In this document: positions 1-9,889 of the stretch, one piece after another
Layout of the letters: each line of letters starts with the position of its first letter
Position numbering within the stretch: the stretch's first letter is position 1
Assembly (NCBI GenBank): GCA_001599975.1
Contig: BCIO01000001.1
Coordinates: 992,001-1,056,000, forward strand
Origin: Cystobasidiopsis lactophilus
Taxonomy: Eukaryota; Basidiomycota; Agaricostilbomycetes; Agaricostilbales; Chionosphaeraceae
Length of the DNA stretch: 64,000 nt
Direction of reading: 5' to 3'
The notes under the pieces: model-generated
Seen by the model: the letters and a program-made list of their open reading frames with translations, nothing else
What the model was told of the DNA's origin: nothing
Databases searched by the model: none
Position numbers and translations under genes: made by a program

Positions 1-278
1 TTGTCCTTCTCGCGACAAAGCGCATGCCAGATTTCAAAAGAGTGGCCCCCCTTCTTCTCCTTGCCCCTTCAACAAACCGGCAAGCAAAGAAAAAACAGCA
101 AACTCCCTCAAATCAGATCTAAGGCTTCTACCGCAAAACCACCCTGCAACGACAAAGAAAAACAAGCAAAGGGAGAATGGTCCTTTTTGGGGGGATAAGA
201 GGAGATGAGTGTAAAAGGTCGTAGGTTGGGCATTAAAGAGAGTAGGTAGTAGTATTGGTGGCAAAAATGGGGTGGCGA

Positions 279-1935
279 CTAGCGACCGCCCATGAGCTTT
301 TGGCGCCATTGCTCGACGACTTCTGGCTTGGTCTTGAAGACGACGAGGCCGGCGAGAGCGATGCCGTAGCTGTAGGATAGCGATCTCTTTGAGCAAAGTG
401 AAACGATTGCTCGGGCAACGACGGCAACCTACCCGACGAGTTGCGTAAAGGTGACGGTGGAGCCGAGGAGGATGACAGAGCCGCAGACCAACAGAATGTC
501 CTTGACGACGCTGTGAGTGGTCCACAGAGGCTAATCAGCACTGGAAGCCTGATCAGAGGTGACCACAGCCCGACTCACCCGGACAAGGTGAGGACCAAGC
601 TCGAAGCGACGCCGATGAGGAAGACGACGGAGCAGTTCAAGGCGAACGCGCACGAGGCGTTGGAGATGAGGACGAAGACGCCGAGGCGCTCCATGACGAG
701 GTCGACGGGGGCCCAGCCTTCGTAGTAAGGGATGAGGCAGGCGTTCAGGGCGGCGCAGACGGGCGCGAAGTAGTAAAGCGACACTAAAGGGTCCATCTTG
801 AGGCCGTGGAGCAGCTTTTGGATGGCGACCAGGCGGGCGGCTTCGAAGAGGATGCCGAACGCCTGGAAGGTGAAGCCGACCCAGCTGAAGTTGATCTCGC
901 CCCAGGAGGCCAAGGCGACGCCGGCGGAGATGCAGAGCACGATGACCATCGTCCGCTTCGTCGGCGTTTCGAGGCCGAAGAGGACCGACATGAGCAGGAC
1001 GGCGACGGACACGAAAGCCTTGAGCCTGTGCACGCAACTCTGAAGATCAGTAGGGATCTACTATAGGGGAGTGGATGTGACGCACATTTGGATGAAGCTG
1101 ACGGAGAGGGTGAGGTAGGCCATGTTGGAGCAGATCAACGAGGCGGAGAAGAGGGCGCCGATGGGCAGGATGGACTTGCTCCAAAGCGAAAAGGTCATCT
1201 GTGCAGCCCCAAAAACCCATATGAGAACCAAGAAATATTAGATCTGAAGGGAAGGGTTCAAGACGCACCGGCACGTTTTGTAGGCCATCGAGGAGATGCG
1301 TTGTCCGGGCCAGCACGCGGGTCCCAATGGTGGCGAAGAAGAGGTGGAAGGTGGTCAAGAAGATGGGGCTGCAAGGCGAGCCAAAGCAGATGAGACCCAG
1401 GTCGGTCAAATTGGTTGCCGGCGAACTCACAAAGGGAATTCCAAGTCCGTCTACAGCTCGAAGTCAGTTCCCGGGGACGTGCTGAAACGGACAGGACAAG
1501 AACGCACCAAGATGTACTTGTTGTAGATGATGACGCTGGAGGATACTGTGCGTTGTGGGAAAAATATCAGACGAGGGTGAACTGCCTGTCAAAGCGGCGG
1601 ATCGCCCCAAACGCACGAGCAATCCACACGCAAATGACGGCGGCCGGGTTGAACTTCTTCTTCTCGTCTGCTACTGCTGTTGACTGTGCAAGGTCAACGC
1701 AAACAGTCAGCGCGCAATCAAAGGGGGCGACAAATTGCGTGGGCGGCGCACCTTCGCAGAGACGGGCAGCACCGTGCCCCGGTTGGTGTCGTTCAGCAGT
1801 CGGTCCGTGGCGCCTTCGCTCTCTGTCATCGCCAATGCGTGAGCTTGGGCAGTTCGCCAGAGGGGCAGCGAGCGCGGAGGGAGACGCACTGTCATCCATG
1901 TCAAAGACGACCTGGTTTTGCTCCTTGGATGCCAT
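279..1935 (-). CDS. TPT/DMT-family sugar-phosphate or nucleotide-sugar transporter
   Basis: Multi-exon gene for a membrane carrier of the triose-phosphate/nucleotide-sugar translocator family, expected in Golgi or ER membrane. The N-terminus (MASKEQNQVVFDMDD, start at 1935) is hydrophilic. It is followed by the family hallmark SSSVIIYNKYIL (about 1500-1540), then hydrophobic exons containing LTTFHLFFATIGTRVLAR, SLICSNMAYLTLSVSFIQM and a block at 575-1033 with about four membrane segments. The C-terminus is charged (VEQWRQKLMGGR, stop at 279-281). Introns are short; one removes about 67 nt right after the acidic N-terminus. The substrate cannot be told from sequence. An in-frame ATG lies further upstream (1983), but the downstream one gives the more usual N-terminus. 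A second family member lies at 57.5-59.4 kb. Confidence 0.85.
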
Positions 1936-2627
1936 TGTTCGATGTTCTAAGCTGGTGTCTAAAGGAGCGATTCTAAAAGTCAAAGTCGAGGACGAATGGG
2001 AGCAAGAGTGGTCAAAGGCGCGTTTTAATTGTCGAGCGACGCTTGTTCCGATTTTGGCAAAGGCGAGGCTGGCTGAGGTAGCGAAAAGCTTGTTGAGGGC
2101 TGCGGGCGGCGTGCGCTCAGGGCCTGCTCTTGCGCTTATCGCTCGACTCAGAAGGAGGCAAGTCGTCGATGCAGGGAGGAGGCGGGCGTCTCGACAAAAG
2201 TCAACACTGCGCGGAACGAAACTTCGGCAGCTGACCTAACCGATTGGGGCCGGAGGCGGTGGTAAATGCTCGCATGGAGGGCACCCGTTGAGAGTCAGGA
2301 TGTCAGCAAAAGTGCAAACAAAGAGGCGCGAGAATGGCATTGCAGCACCGCCGAAGGGCGTACGTCCGAGAGAAAGATCGCCTCGCGCGCCGAGCTCTAA
2401 AGGAATGCTTTGTTTGCCACCCACTTTTGAGGCGACATATCCGCGAGATGCTGAAGACGAAGACAATGAGGGGGGATCGAGAATGGCAAGCGGTAGAACT
2501 AGACCAGCCCCGCCTCAAGCGAAACATTGCGCGGATGTCTGGTTTGCTGCTGCACTTTTTGCGACGCACTTTTGCAGCGAGCGAGTTGATAAGAATGTGT
2601 TGGCGGTAATGCGGCCATTGAGGTGGA
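1936..2627. other. Intergenic stretch
   Basis: Lies between the 5' end of the TPT transporter and the 3' end of the F-box gene, both on the minus strand. It should hold the transporter promoter and the F-box gene 3' UTR. Several open frames cross it on both strands, but none resembles a protein family or has a convincing exon chain. Nothing else seen. Confidence 0.5.
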
Positions 2628-5430
2628 TCAGGAATCCGAGTCCTCGCTGGAATCCGAGTCGCTGGATTCGTACTCGCGAGAATGCTGTCTGGCTCTTTCG
2701 AGGTCGCGCTCCAAGCGGTCGAGCCAAGGCGTCAGCGTCTGTTAAATGGATTGCCGTCAAAGACAGCGACTTTTAACGCCCGAAGCGGGAAAGAACAGAC
2801 CTTGTCAAACTCGGAGCGTGTTTTGATGCGGTTGCCCGCCGACTTGTGGAAGTCGAGCACTCGCTGACGGTGCTGCTCCAGCAATGGTCGGAGCTGTCCA
2901 TAACTTAGAATGAGTGTGCGAAGACGGCGCGGAGTACCACCAGCATACGTGGCTGAGCCACTCCTGCAGCTCGTCCGGCATGGGAACCCGAACGATGTGG
3001 AGTTTGAGCTTCAGATCAGAGTCGGCTGGGACAACGGTGAAGTTCTGTGGGGGCAGCAAGAAGCGTGAGCTGGACCGAATACATTTTTCAATGCATGAGA
3101 TGAGTTACCAAAGTGTCTTCGAGCGGATCGGTCACGGACGGGCGCGCCCTCTTCTTCAAATGAAAGTGGGCGCATCGGCAAGCACACATGAGGGCGTCGG
3201 GCAACGGGGCTGAGAAAGCGGCAGCCGTCTCGAAGACTTCGAAGGACAGGTAGCGGCACGCAGAGAGCACAGAGCGGATTTTGGGGTCGCCAGACAGCAC
3301 GCAATGCTCCAGGATAGTTTGGGTGAGTTCCCTGCACACATCAGGGTCGCTGGTCGTGCTGGCATGTTTGTGGTCGCCAGAATCGGTGCGCCTACGTAGC
3401 ATTAGCTCTCAGTCAAAATGCAGCCTACAGACACAAAGGCTGATCCGACCTCGACGAGAAGTAGTTCACGAGGGCTGTGGCGAAAGATTCTTGACTGAAA
3501 GCGGTTTTGTTGAACATGTCCACTTGCGGTGTCTTGATGGGCCAAGATCGACAACAAGTGAGCCCGTATTGACCATCAACAGTCTCAAGCTGCTGCCAGC
3601 TGGAAGTGCCGATCGAAGTTAATGGCGGCGGATCCAGGGAGAATTGGCGTCTGGAAATGTCGAAAGCGGCATTCGACAACAACTCGATGAGCTTGTGCTC
3701 GAAGGCGACTTCGAAGCCAGCGATGCCGACAAGGCGGTTGGCAAGCCAGGGCTGATAGAACATGTCGTCCATGATTTCTTTGACGAGCTGTACATCGACG
3801 GGCAGAGCAGCCTTCTTGAGGAAGCAGAGAATGTCGAAAGAGCCGGCAGTGCGGTTGCAGGCCAACAAGCGTCGGACACTCTTCTTGGAGCAAGTGAGAC
3901 CCAATTGGTCGAACTCTGAACACATGGGCGATCCGTCGAGTGCTTGGAGACATGTAAAGCGTCCACGATGCGGTGAGTGCAGTCCGGTGAGCGCCGAACA
4001 GCACATGGAAATCTGAGAGTCAAAATAACCGCCAGCCAAGACTCCGATAGGCTTAGAGCGTCCGGTAATCCAGCAAGATATTTGTTGACCCATTTGCTGG
4101 ACGAAAAGCCGCAGGGTCAAGGGGGTTTCTACACGATACTTGATATATGGACCTACTGCCCCGTGAGTTTCTGTGGGATCTTGCGGAAGATGTTGAGAGC
4201 AGCCAGCACCGGCTTTCTTCGTTTGCCCTTTGGATTTGCTGCGACGATTTTCTCGCAAAGATTCAAGCAGCCAGTATTGGTCAAAGGGCCAGCTCGTGAA
4301 GCCGCGTGCAATCGCTCGATATCAACAGCTCGATTCTGCTCCGACAAGTTGTCGTTGTTGATGATCTTGATCATGAACCAGTCGTATTCTAGTCGATTGA
4401 GGAATGGTCAAGGAAGCCAGGAAACGCTTGGTCTCAGTTAAAAGACCCACCTTGGTCGGAGATCACGTAGCCCGAGTTCAAGACGAGAGGCAAAAGGCGA
4501 TCGATGTCCAGTCCACGCAGGTCGTAGACCAGAATATCTTTGGAAAAGGTGCTGAATCGACACTCGCTGTCGGTTTGTCAAATCCTGAGGTAGAGATGGC
4601 TTTGAATCGTACCCACTTGAAGATGTGCTCAATGCGCGGCCAGAGGGGGTCCTTGGCCTTCTCATCAACGCCAACACAAAATTTCGGCTTCATGTGATGG
4701 CCATAAGGTGGGAGTTTCAACCGCCTGAGCCAATCGCTGACAAGAGCACCGTCACTGTACGCTGGGCGCGGATCGAACTCCTTATACAGGTGATGGGCTT
4801 TGTTCATGAGGGCGCAAAAGCCTTCCAAAGGGATATTGCGACCCCAGCGTCCGAGCCAACTAGGACTGCAATGCGAGTGCGCTTGGGATATGAGCTGGGC
4901 GGTGTAGCGGCTGTAAGGGGCTTTGGCGAGGACAGTGGTCAAAGTCGGCTCGTCGGCCAGTTTGGGCGACAAAATGAGGCCGTAAAGAAGGTCCTTGGTT
5001 TCGTAATGCGCCATCACAAAGGCCATGCGCAAGTGGGGATCTCGAGACAGGGCGAGGAAGCGCTTGCAAGTCATGGAGAAGCTCCAGACGTCGTTGCGGT
5101 CGCGCAGCAGGGTGAACACCATGGTCAAAAGCTCGACCGGCAGAGCCTCGACGGCGCCTGGCACTTGAGGCAACTTGTTTTTGCTCTCGGTCTTCTTGGA
5201 GCGCTTTTTTGGCATCTCGTCGTCGTCAGAGTCGCTGGTGAAGCCAGGTTAAGCCTGATGGGAGGTCTTCGTCGCGACACTCACCTCCCGCTGTCCAAGA
5301 CTTTGACAGGCTGCTTCAGGTCCTCACGCACGCGCGAATCATACTCCGCCAAGATCTCGTCGAGATCGACTTCGTCCTTGGGGGCTTTGGTCGCCACCGA
5401 GCGGCGAGGACGCGAAGAGGCCATGGGCAT
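2628..5430 (-). CDS. F-box protein (substrate receptor of an SCF ubiquitin ligase)
   Basis: Large intron-rich gene. The N-terminus (MPMASSRPRRSVATKAPKD) is basic, then an intron near 5230-5283 leads to an acidic/basic linker (SDSDDDEMPKKRSKKTE). The F-box follows at about 5160-5020, with LPVELLTMVFTLLRDRNDVW and MTCKRFLALSRDPHLR. The rest is alpha-helical without a recognised repeat and is assembled from exons around 4.7-5.1, 4.15-4.4, 3.4-4.0 and 2.6-3.4 kb. One junction near 2900-2950 is clear: a 55-nt intron joins WLSH to LRPLLEQHRQRVLDFHKSAG in frame. The protein ends in a Ser/Asp tail (YESSDSDSSEDSDS, stop 2628-2630). F-box proteins bind Skp1 and recruit targets for ubiquitination; the target here is unknown. 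An upstream in-frame ATG at 5508 is an alternative start. Confidence 0.8.
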
Positions 5431-5797
5431 TGGCTGCGGCGGAGCAAGAGGCGTGGAATGAGCTTGGGCGCGGCAAGAGCTGGGTGCCGCCTCTGCCCAG
5501 CCTTTCAATAGCTTACAGCTTTATCTGGAGCTCGAACAGGAGCCGCTAGGACGCTCGAAGACGAAAACAACAAGCCAAGACGTCACGACACCACAAGTCG
5601 GAGCGCGCCCAAATCGAGCCGCATCCAAGGGCTCGTTCGTGTTTTGCACACGCCAAGGTCTCCCCTGGCCTCACATTGGACCCGCTTTAGCAGCTGAATA
5701 GCTCCTTGAACAAATCCTACTCGAGACCGGCGCCGATTCGCAGAGTCGCCAGTGGGAAAGCGCAGTCCCAACAAGGAACAGGAGCGAGACAGCAAAA
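5431..5797. promoter_or_regulatory. Divergent promoter region, F-box gene / acyltransferase gene
   Basis: About 370 bp separates the start codons of two genes that point away from each other, so it should carry both promoters and 5' UTRs. No operator or known factor site stands out by eye. Confidence 0.4.
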
Positions 5798-7920
5798 ATG
5801 GGCGCTCGATACGCAGAAGGGCATGGCGCCCCAGCCTCGCCAACCAGCGACTACCCAGCCCAGCCTAGTGTGCTCGGATACCCGCCGCAGAGCCAGCATC
5901 ATTACGACGAGCCGACGTCGCCAGCGAGCGCCTTCAACCCGGGCAATCCGTACGGCCAGAGCCAGTCCACGCTCCCGCGCTACTCCTCCACCTACTCGGC
6001 CTCCTCCAACGGCCACAACTCCATGTACCAGCCTGTCAATAACAACGGGGCAGGCGGACCCCTCAGCCCGGGCCTGTCGCCTCTGAACCCAAGCGCAAGC
6101 TACGGGAACGGCGCTGCCCGCTACAAGACGGACTCGCGCTACTCCTCCTACTCGACCGGCGCCCCTGGGCCCAATGGCGCTCCTGCTCACCCTCTGTCCA
6201 ACTCATACGCGGCCGACTCGTCGCCGACCCTGCGCGGCTCGGTGGACGAATTTAAAACGAGCGAGAAGCTGCCTCTCCCGCCAAGGGAATCCGGCTTCAA
6301 GAGGTTCTCCGGCGCGTTTGTGCACGGCAAGCGCATGCAGGACTCCGACGCACCCCCGTCCACCATGGTGCGCAAGGCAAGAGCCGGCTACCTGGACGGG
6401 TTGAAGTTCATCGCCGCCTGGATCGTTTTGAACGGGACGCTCTTTGACGCCGCTGTGCCCAACAACGTGCGTTCTCGTCCCTCCTTCGGTCTTTGCCTTT
6501 AGATTAGGACTGACGGCCCACACTGATCGCACAGGCCTACCCAGCAGTGCAGCGCTCCTCACCCCTATACATCACCCGCTACACCAACCTCGGCATCAGT
6601 TTCATGCTCCTGCTGTCCGGCCGCAGCCTGCTCGAGCACATGTGGGAGGTCCCCACACCAGCCGCAGCTGCTTCCGGCAAGCCTAACGCTGGCCCTTCGG
6701 TCGCCTGGTACCGGGTCGCCCGTGCGCTGCTGGTCCGCCCCTTCCGCTTCATCCTGCCCGTCATCGTCATCGCTGCCCTCCAATGGGGCTTGGGCGCCAC
6801 CAACAAGACTGCCAACTGCAATGCGGTCGGCGTCATAGAACCGTCTTGGGGGCAAATCAGGAACTGGTCTGGGTTTTGCACTCTGGTCTTTGATTTGGTG
6901 CGCCTCCCCGAATGCATGTAGCCTCTTGGTTACGGCTTGACTAACATCGGCTTCCGTCCTACAGTTCACCTGGTTCGAGATCGATACTGTTTCTGGCCAA
7001 TTCTTCGGTGCCAACCTCTGGGTCACCCCTTGGTTGTTCCAGGGCAGCTACTGCGCCTACGTGCGTTCGATCCGTACCCCTCCTGTTGGTTTTTTGATCC
7101 AATTCCTCATGTTGCGCGCGCACAGGTCTCGCACATCATGCTGGGCAACTTGTCGAGCAACCGCTACTGGATCTATTTTCTGCTTGGCATGTTCTCGTGG
7201 TTCACGTTCAACTTCTTCACTGTGAGCTGCACCCCTCTTACAGTGGCATGTCACAATATCTGATCGCGACTTCCCCTGCAGCTCACCGTGATCGGCGTCG
7301 CTATCTGCGACATGGCGGTGCACGACCAGTTCAGGAAGATTCAAAAGTGGCCCTTTGCCATCCGCGCCGCTGTGCAGGTCGCCTTGGTTGGTCTGGGCTG
7401 CGTCATTGAATGGGTCGGCCCCATCCGCTCCAACCTCAACTCTGGCATGGCCACCGTCAATGTCACCGACAACACCCAAATCGCCTTCGCCGATGTCATC
7501 TTCCTCACCTGCATTCTCCTCGCCATTGAGACGAGCACGGCCGCCCAATGGGTCTTTGGCAACGTGGTCATGCGCCTCTTGGGCAAGCTGTCCGCCGGCA
7601 TGTTCCTGCTCGCACCCGCAATTACCTACACCATCGTGCCCGACCTCGCCCTCTCCATGTCCAAGTCTGGCTCCAGCGCCAGCTCGATCCTCGGCGTCTC
7701 CTGGGCCGTCCTCTTCCTCGCCTGCTTTGGCCTCTCTATCGTCTTCCACTTCGTTGTCGAGCTCCCGTCAAAGCTGGCCGGCGAGTACTTTGCCGACTTT
7801 GTCACCCAGTGGGGCAACGACTCGGCGTCCGACGCCATCAAGGACGCCAACAAGAAGGCCAAGGCCTCCCTCAAGGCGCCCGTCCAGGCACCGACTCGTC
7901 TTAGAAAAGCTGGCAAATAG
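5798..7920 (+). CDS. Membrane acyltransferase, acyltransferase-3 family
   Basis: Integral membrane O-acyltransferase of the acyltransferase-3 (OafA/YrhL-like) family, which moves acetyl or other acyl groups onto sugars or glycolipids. Residues 1-190 are a low-complexity, Ser/Pro/Tyr/Asn-rich cytoplasmic tail. The family domain opens with YLDGLKFIAAWIVLNGTLFD, then YITRYTNLGISFMLLLSGRS and ARALLVRPFRFILPVIVIAA, followed by at least six more hydrophobic segments in exons at 6.97-7.22 and 7.28-7.92 kb. Five exons with short introns (for example 6466-6536 and 6896-6962) join in frame. The C-terminus is Lys-rich (stop 7918-7920). In basidiomycetes such enzymes decorate glycolipids or capsule sugars; the acceptor here is unknown. 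Confidence 0.85.
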
Positions 7921-8376
7921 ACTTCTCCTCGCATCTGTTCTTCCCAACCCCCTTCCCGCACGACATCCGTCCACCACACACGCCAGCATTCCTTCCTTCT
8001 TCTTACCTGTAGCTACTACCAACGTCTCTTTCACATTAGAGATGGACATTTTTCCTTTTTCTTATAATGGCTGCCTCGGCCTTCCAGGACGATCAGTTCT
8101 CATCCGCTCGTTTGGCTCCCTTTCCTTGACCTTCCCTTTTGTACTTAGCATTGTTAGGTCCGGCTCTAAATCTACGGATCATACCCATGTTTCGACGACC
8201 ACTTCGCGCGCACTTCAAAATTTGTGGCAAATAGCGCCCCGAAAATGAGAGCTATCATTCAGCATAGAGACAGTGCATTAAGATGATTTGAAGTGAGTAC
8301 AACACGGTGTGAATCTCCAAAGACAGAAGGAAGGCTGGACGAAAAGTCTATACGTGGGCGAGTCGTTCGTGAAATT
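7921..8376. other. Convergent intergenic region
   Basis: Lies between the stop of the acyltransferase gene (plus) and the stop of RHO3 (minus). It is pyrimidine-rich on the plus strand just after the acyltransferase stop, as expected of 3' UTR. No gene seen; open frames here are continuations or shadows of neighbours. Confidence 0.5.
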
Positions 8377-9553
8377 CTAAAAGCTGAAGCAGCCGCAAGT
8401 CCGGTCTTCGTCACGGGCGCTGCCTGGCGTGAGGCCATATCGCTTGGCTCCGACACCTGGTTTCCTTGTTAGCGAGACCCGGCGTGGAGCAAGCTTGAGC
8501 CTTACAAACGCGGGCGGCCTCCTCAAAAGTCTCTGTCACTCCTCGATTGGCCTTTGCCGAGCACTCAAGATATCGGCTGTGCGATCACACATGAGCGAAG
8601 CATTGAGAGCTAGGACACAGTGACGAACCTCGCTTTAATCTTCTTCGCCACCGCCAGACCCTGGAAGTTCGTGGTGAGGTGAGCTTGCCTTCTCAAAAGG
8701 AAGGCCAAGGGAGGCATACCTCTTCATATGTGATGGGCACTTCCCGCCTTTGCGCCATCTTTTGCCTGATCAAGTCGTCGTCTCTCAGATCGCACTTGCA
8801 CGCGATCAAGCAGATTTTCACGCCTGCAGCGTTTTGCTCAGTTGCGGACTCCAAGGTGAGAGCGCGAGACGGACCTGGGATATATGTCAAGATGTCTTGC
8901 ATCCATTTTGACTCGATGTTCTGTAGCGAGGCCCGGTTGTCGACGGCGAAGCAAAGCAGAACGCAGTCGGTGTCCCTGTCGAGGCATCAGTTTACGCCCA
9001 CCGTTGCCACCGAACACAACGCACGGGAAGGATAGACTTCGGATCTTGTCGAATTCCTCTTGCCCTGTGGTCCAACGATTGAGCAACAAGTGGCGGGAGG
9101 CCCGAGCTTTCGGCCTCACCTGCTGTGTCCCACAGGGAGAGGTCCACGGATGTGTTCTCGTCCAGGTCGATCGTCTTGACATAGGACTCAAAGACGGTGG
9201 GCTCCTGAAGCAAGAGTGAGACACGGAGGACGCGGGTGCGCACAGTGGCGAGGAGAGCCAAGACGAACGCTGATCGACCCGTGTTAGCCTCGCCAGCTTT
9301 CAACCCCCAGCTTCGTGCAGCTTACTAGACATAAGAGAACATCCCCTTGACGAAGACGGTCAATCTATAGAGGCGGGGCTTAGACACGTAGAGCATTCCA
9401 GTCGGCGAGAGCAAAACTTGCATGGACGTCTTGCCAGTCGCCTAAATCATCCAGCGATATGAGAACGCGTGTCTTGCCTTGGGAGAAGAACGAAAGGCGC
9501 ACTCCATCACCCAGAACGATGCATTTGCGAGAGTGGATTTTGCGCGCCGCCAT
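8377..9553 (-). CDS. RHO3: Rho-family small GTPase, Rho3 type
   Basis: Molecular switch for polarised growth and exocytosis at the plasma membrane. The start at 9553 is fixed by a TGA just upstream in frame. All G motifs can be read across at least eight introns: CIVLGDG + ATGKTSILTVFVKG (P-loop), YEPTVFESYVKTI (switch I), LSLWDTAG + QEEFDKIRSLSFP (switch II), CKCDLR and ECSAKANRGV. The Y-E-P-T-V-F-E and ESKW signatures point to Rho3 rather than Rho1, Rho4 or Cdc42. The last four residues, CFSF, form a CaaX prenylation box. Two junctions are unusual: a GC-AG intron inside the P-loop helix (9365-9421) and a one-base micro-exon in switch I (9269). The gene is divergent from transketolase. Confidence 0.88.
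9269..9269 (-). other. RHO3: One-nucleotide micro-exon in RHO3
   Basis: The exon ending ...MFSYV + TA (at 9326) must be joined through a single C (complement of G9269) to the exon GAG CCC ACC (from 9204). This makes the codon TAC and the protein SYVYEPTVFESY, the exact length and residue pattern of Rho3 switch I. The flanking introns are 9270-9325 (56 nt, GTAAGC donor, GCTAAC branch, CAG acceptor) and 9205-9268 (64 nt, GTTCGT donor, CAG acceptor). Treating the stretch as one intron shifts the frame or meets a stop. Inferred from sequence only; no transcript evidence. Confidence 0.6.
9365..9421 (-). other. RHO3: GC-AG intron in RHO3
   Basis: A 57-nt intron with donor GCAAGT and acceptor CTATAG splits the P-loop helix. 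Splicing AT|A restores GKTSILTVFVKG, the correct spacing for a Rho protein. No GT donor nearby gives the right reading frame and length. Confidence 0.65.
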
Positions 9554-9889
9554 TCAGCGGGCACTCGTGAACAGATTCTCAAACGGGCTGGCGGCACCCC
9601 CGACTTGGCCGCGCTAATGGCCTTGCTGGAGATGCTTGGACTGTTTCGAGGCAAACAACAGTGGCGGTGCGAGTTGAAGCCGGGGCTGAAGGGCTTCCTC
9701 TTCGCGGCACAGCGCCGGTGCTGGACATCGACCCGTCATCCTCTGTCTACCACAGGCCTCGGCCAAGAAGCGATTCGGCCCCGTCACCACAGCGAAAAGT
9801 TTCTGAGCCTATCCACGACTTGTCGTGAGTGCGCTGGCTTGGAGGATCAAGTAGTAGACTAACTGCATCGCAACAGAGATTCTAGCAAA
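9554..9889. promoter_or_regulatory. Divergent promoter region, RHO3 / transketolase
   Basis: About 336 bp between two divergent start codons. It should contain both promoters and 5' UTRs. No distinct motif recognised. Confidence 0.4.
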
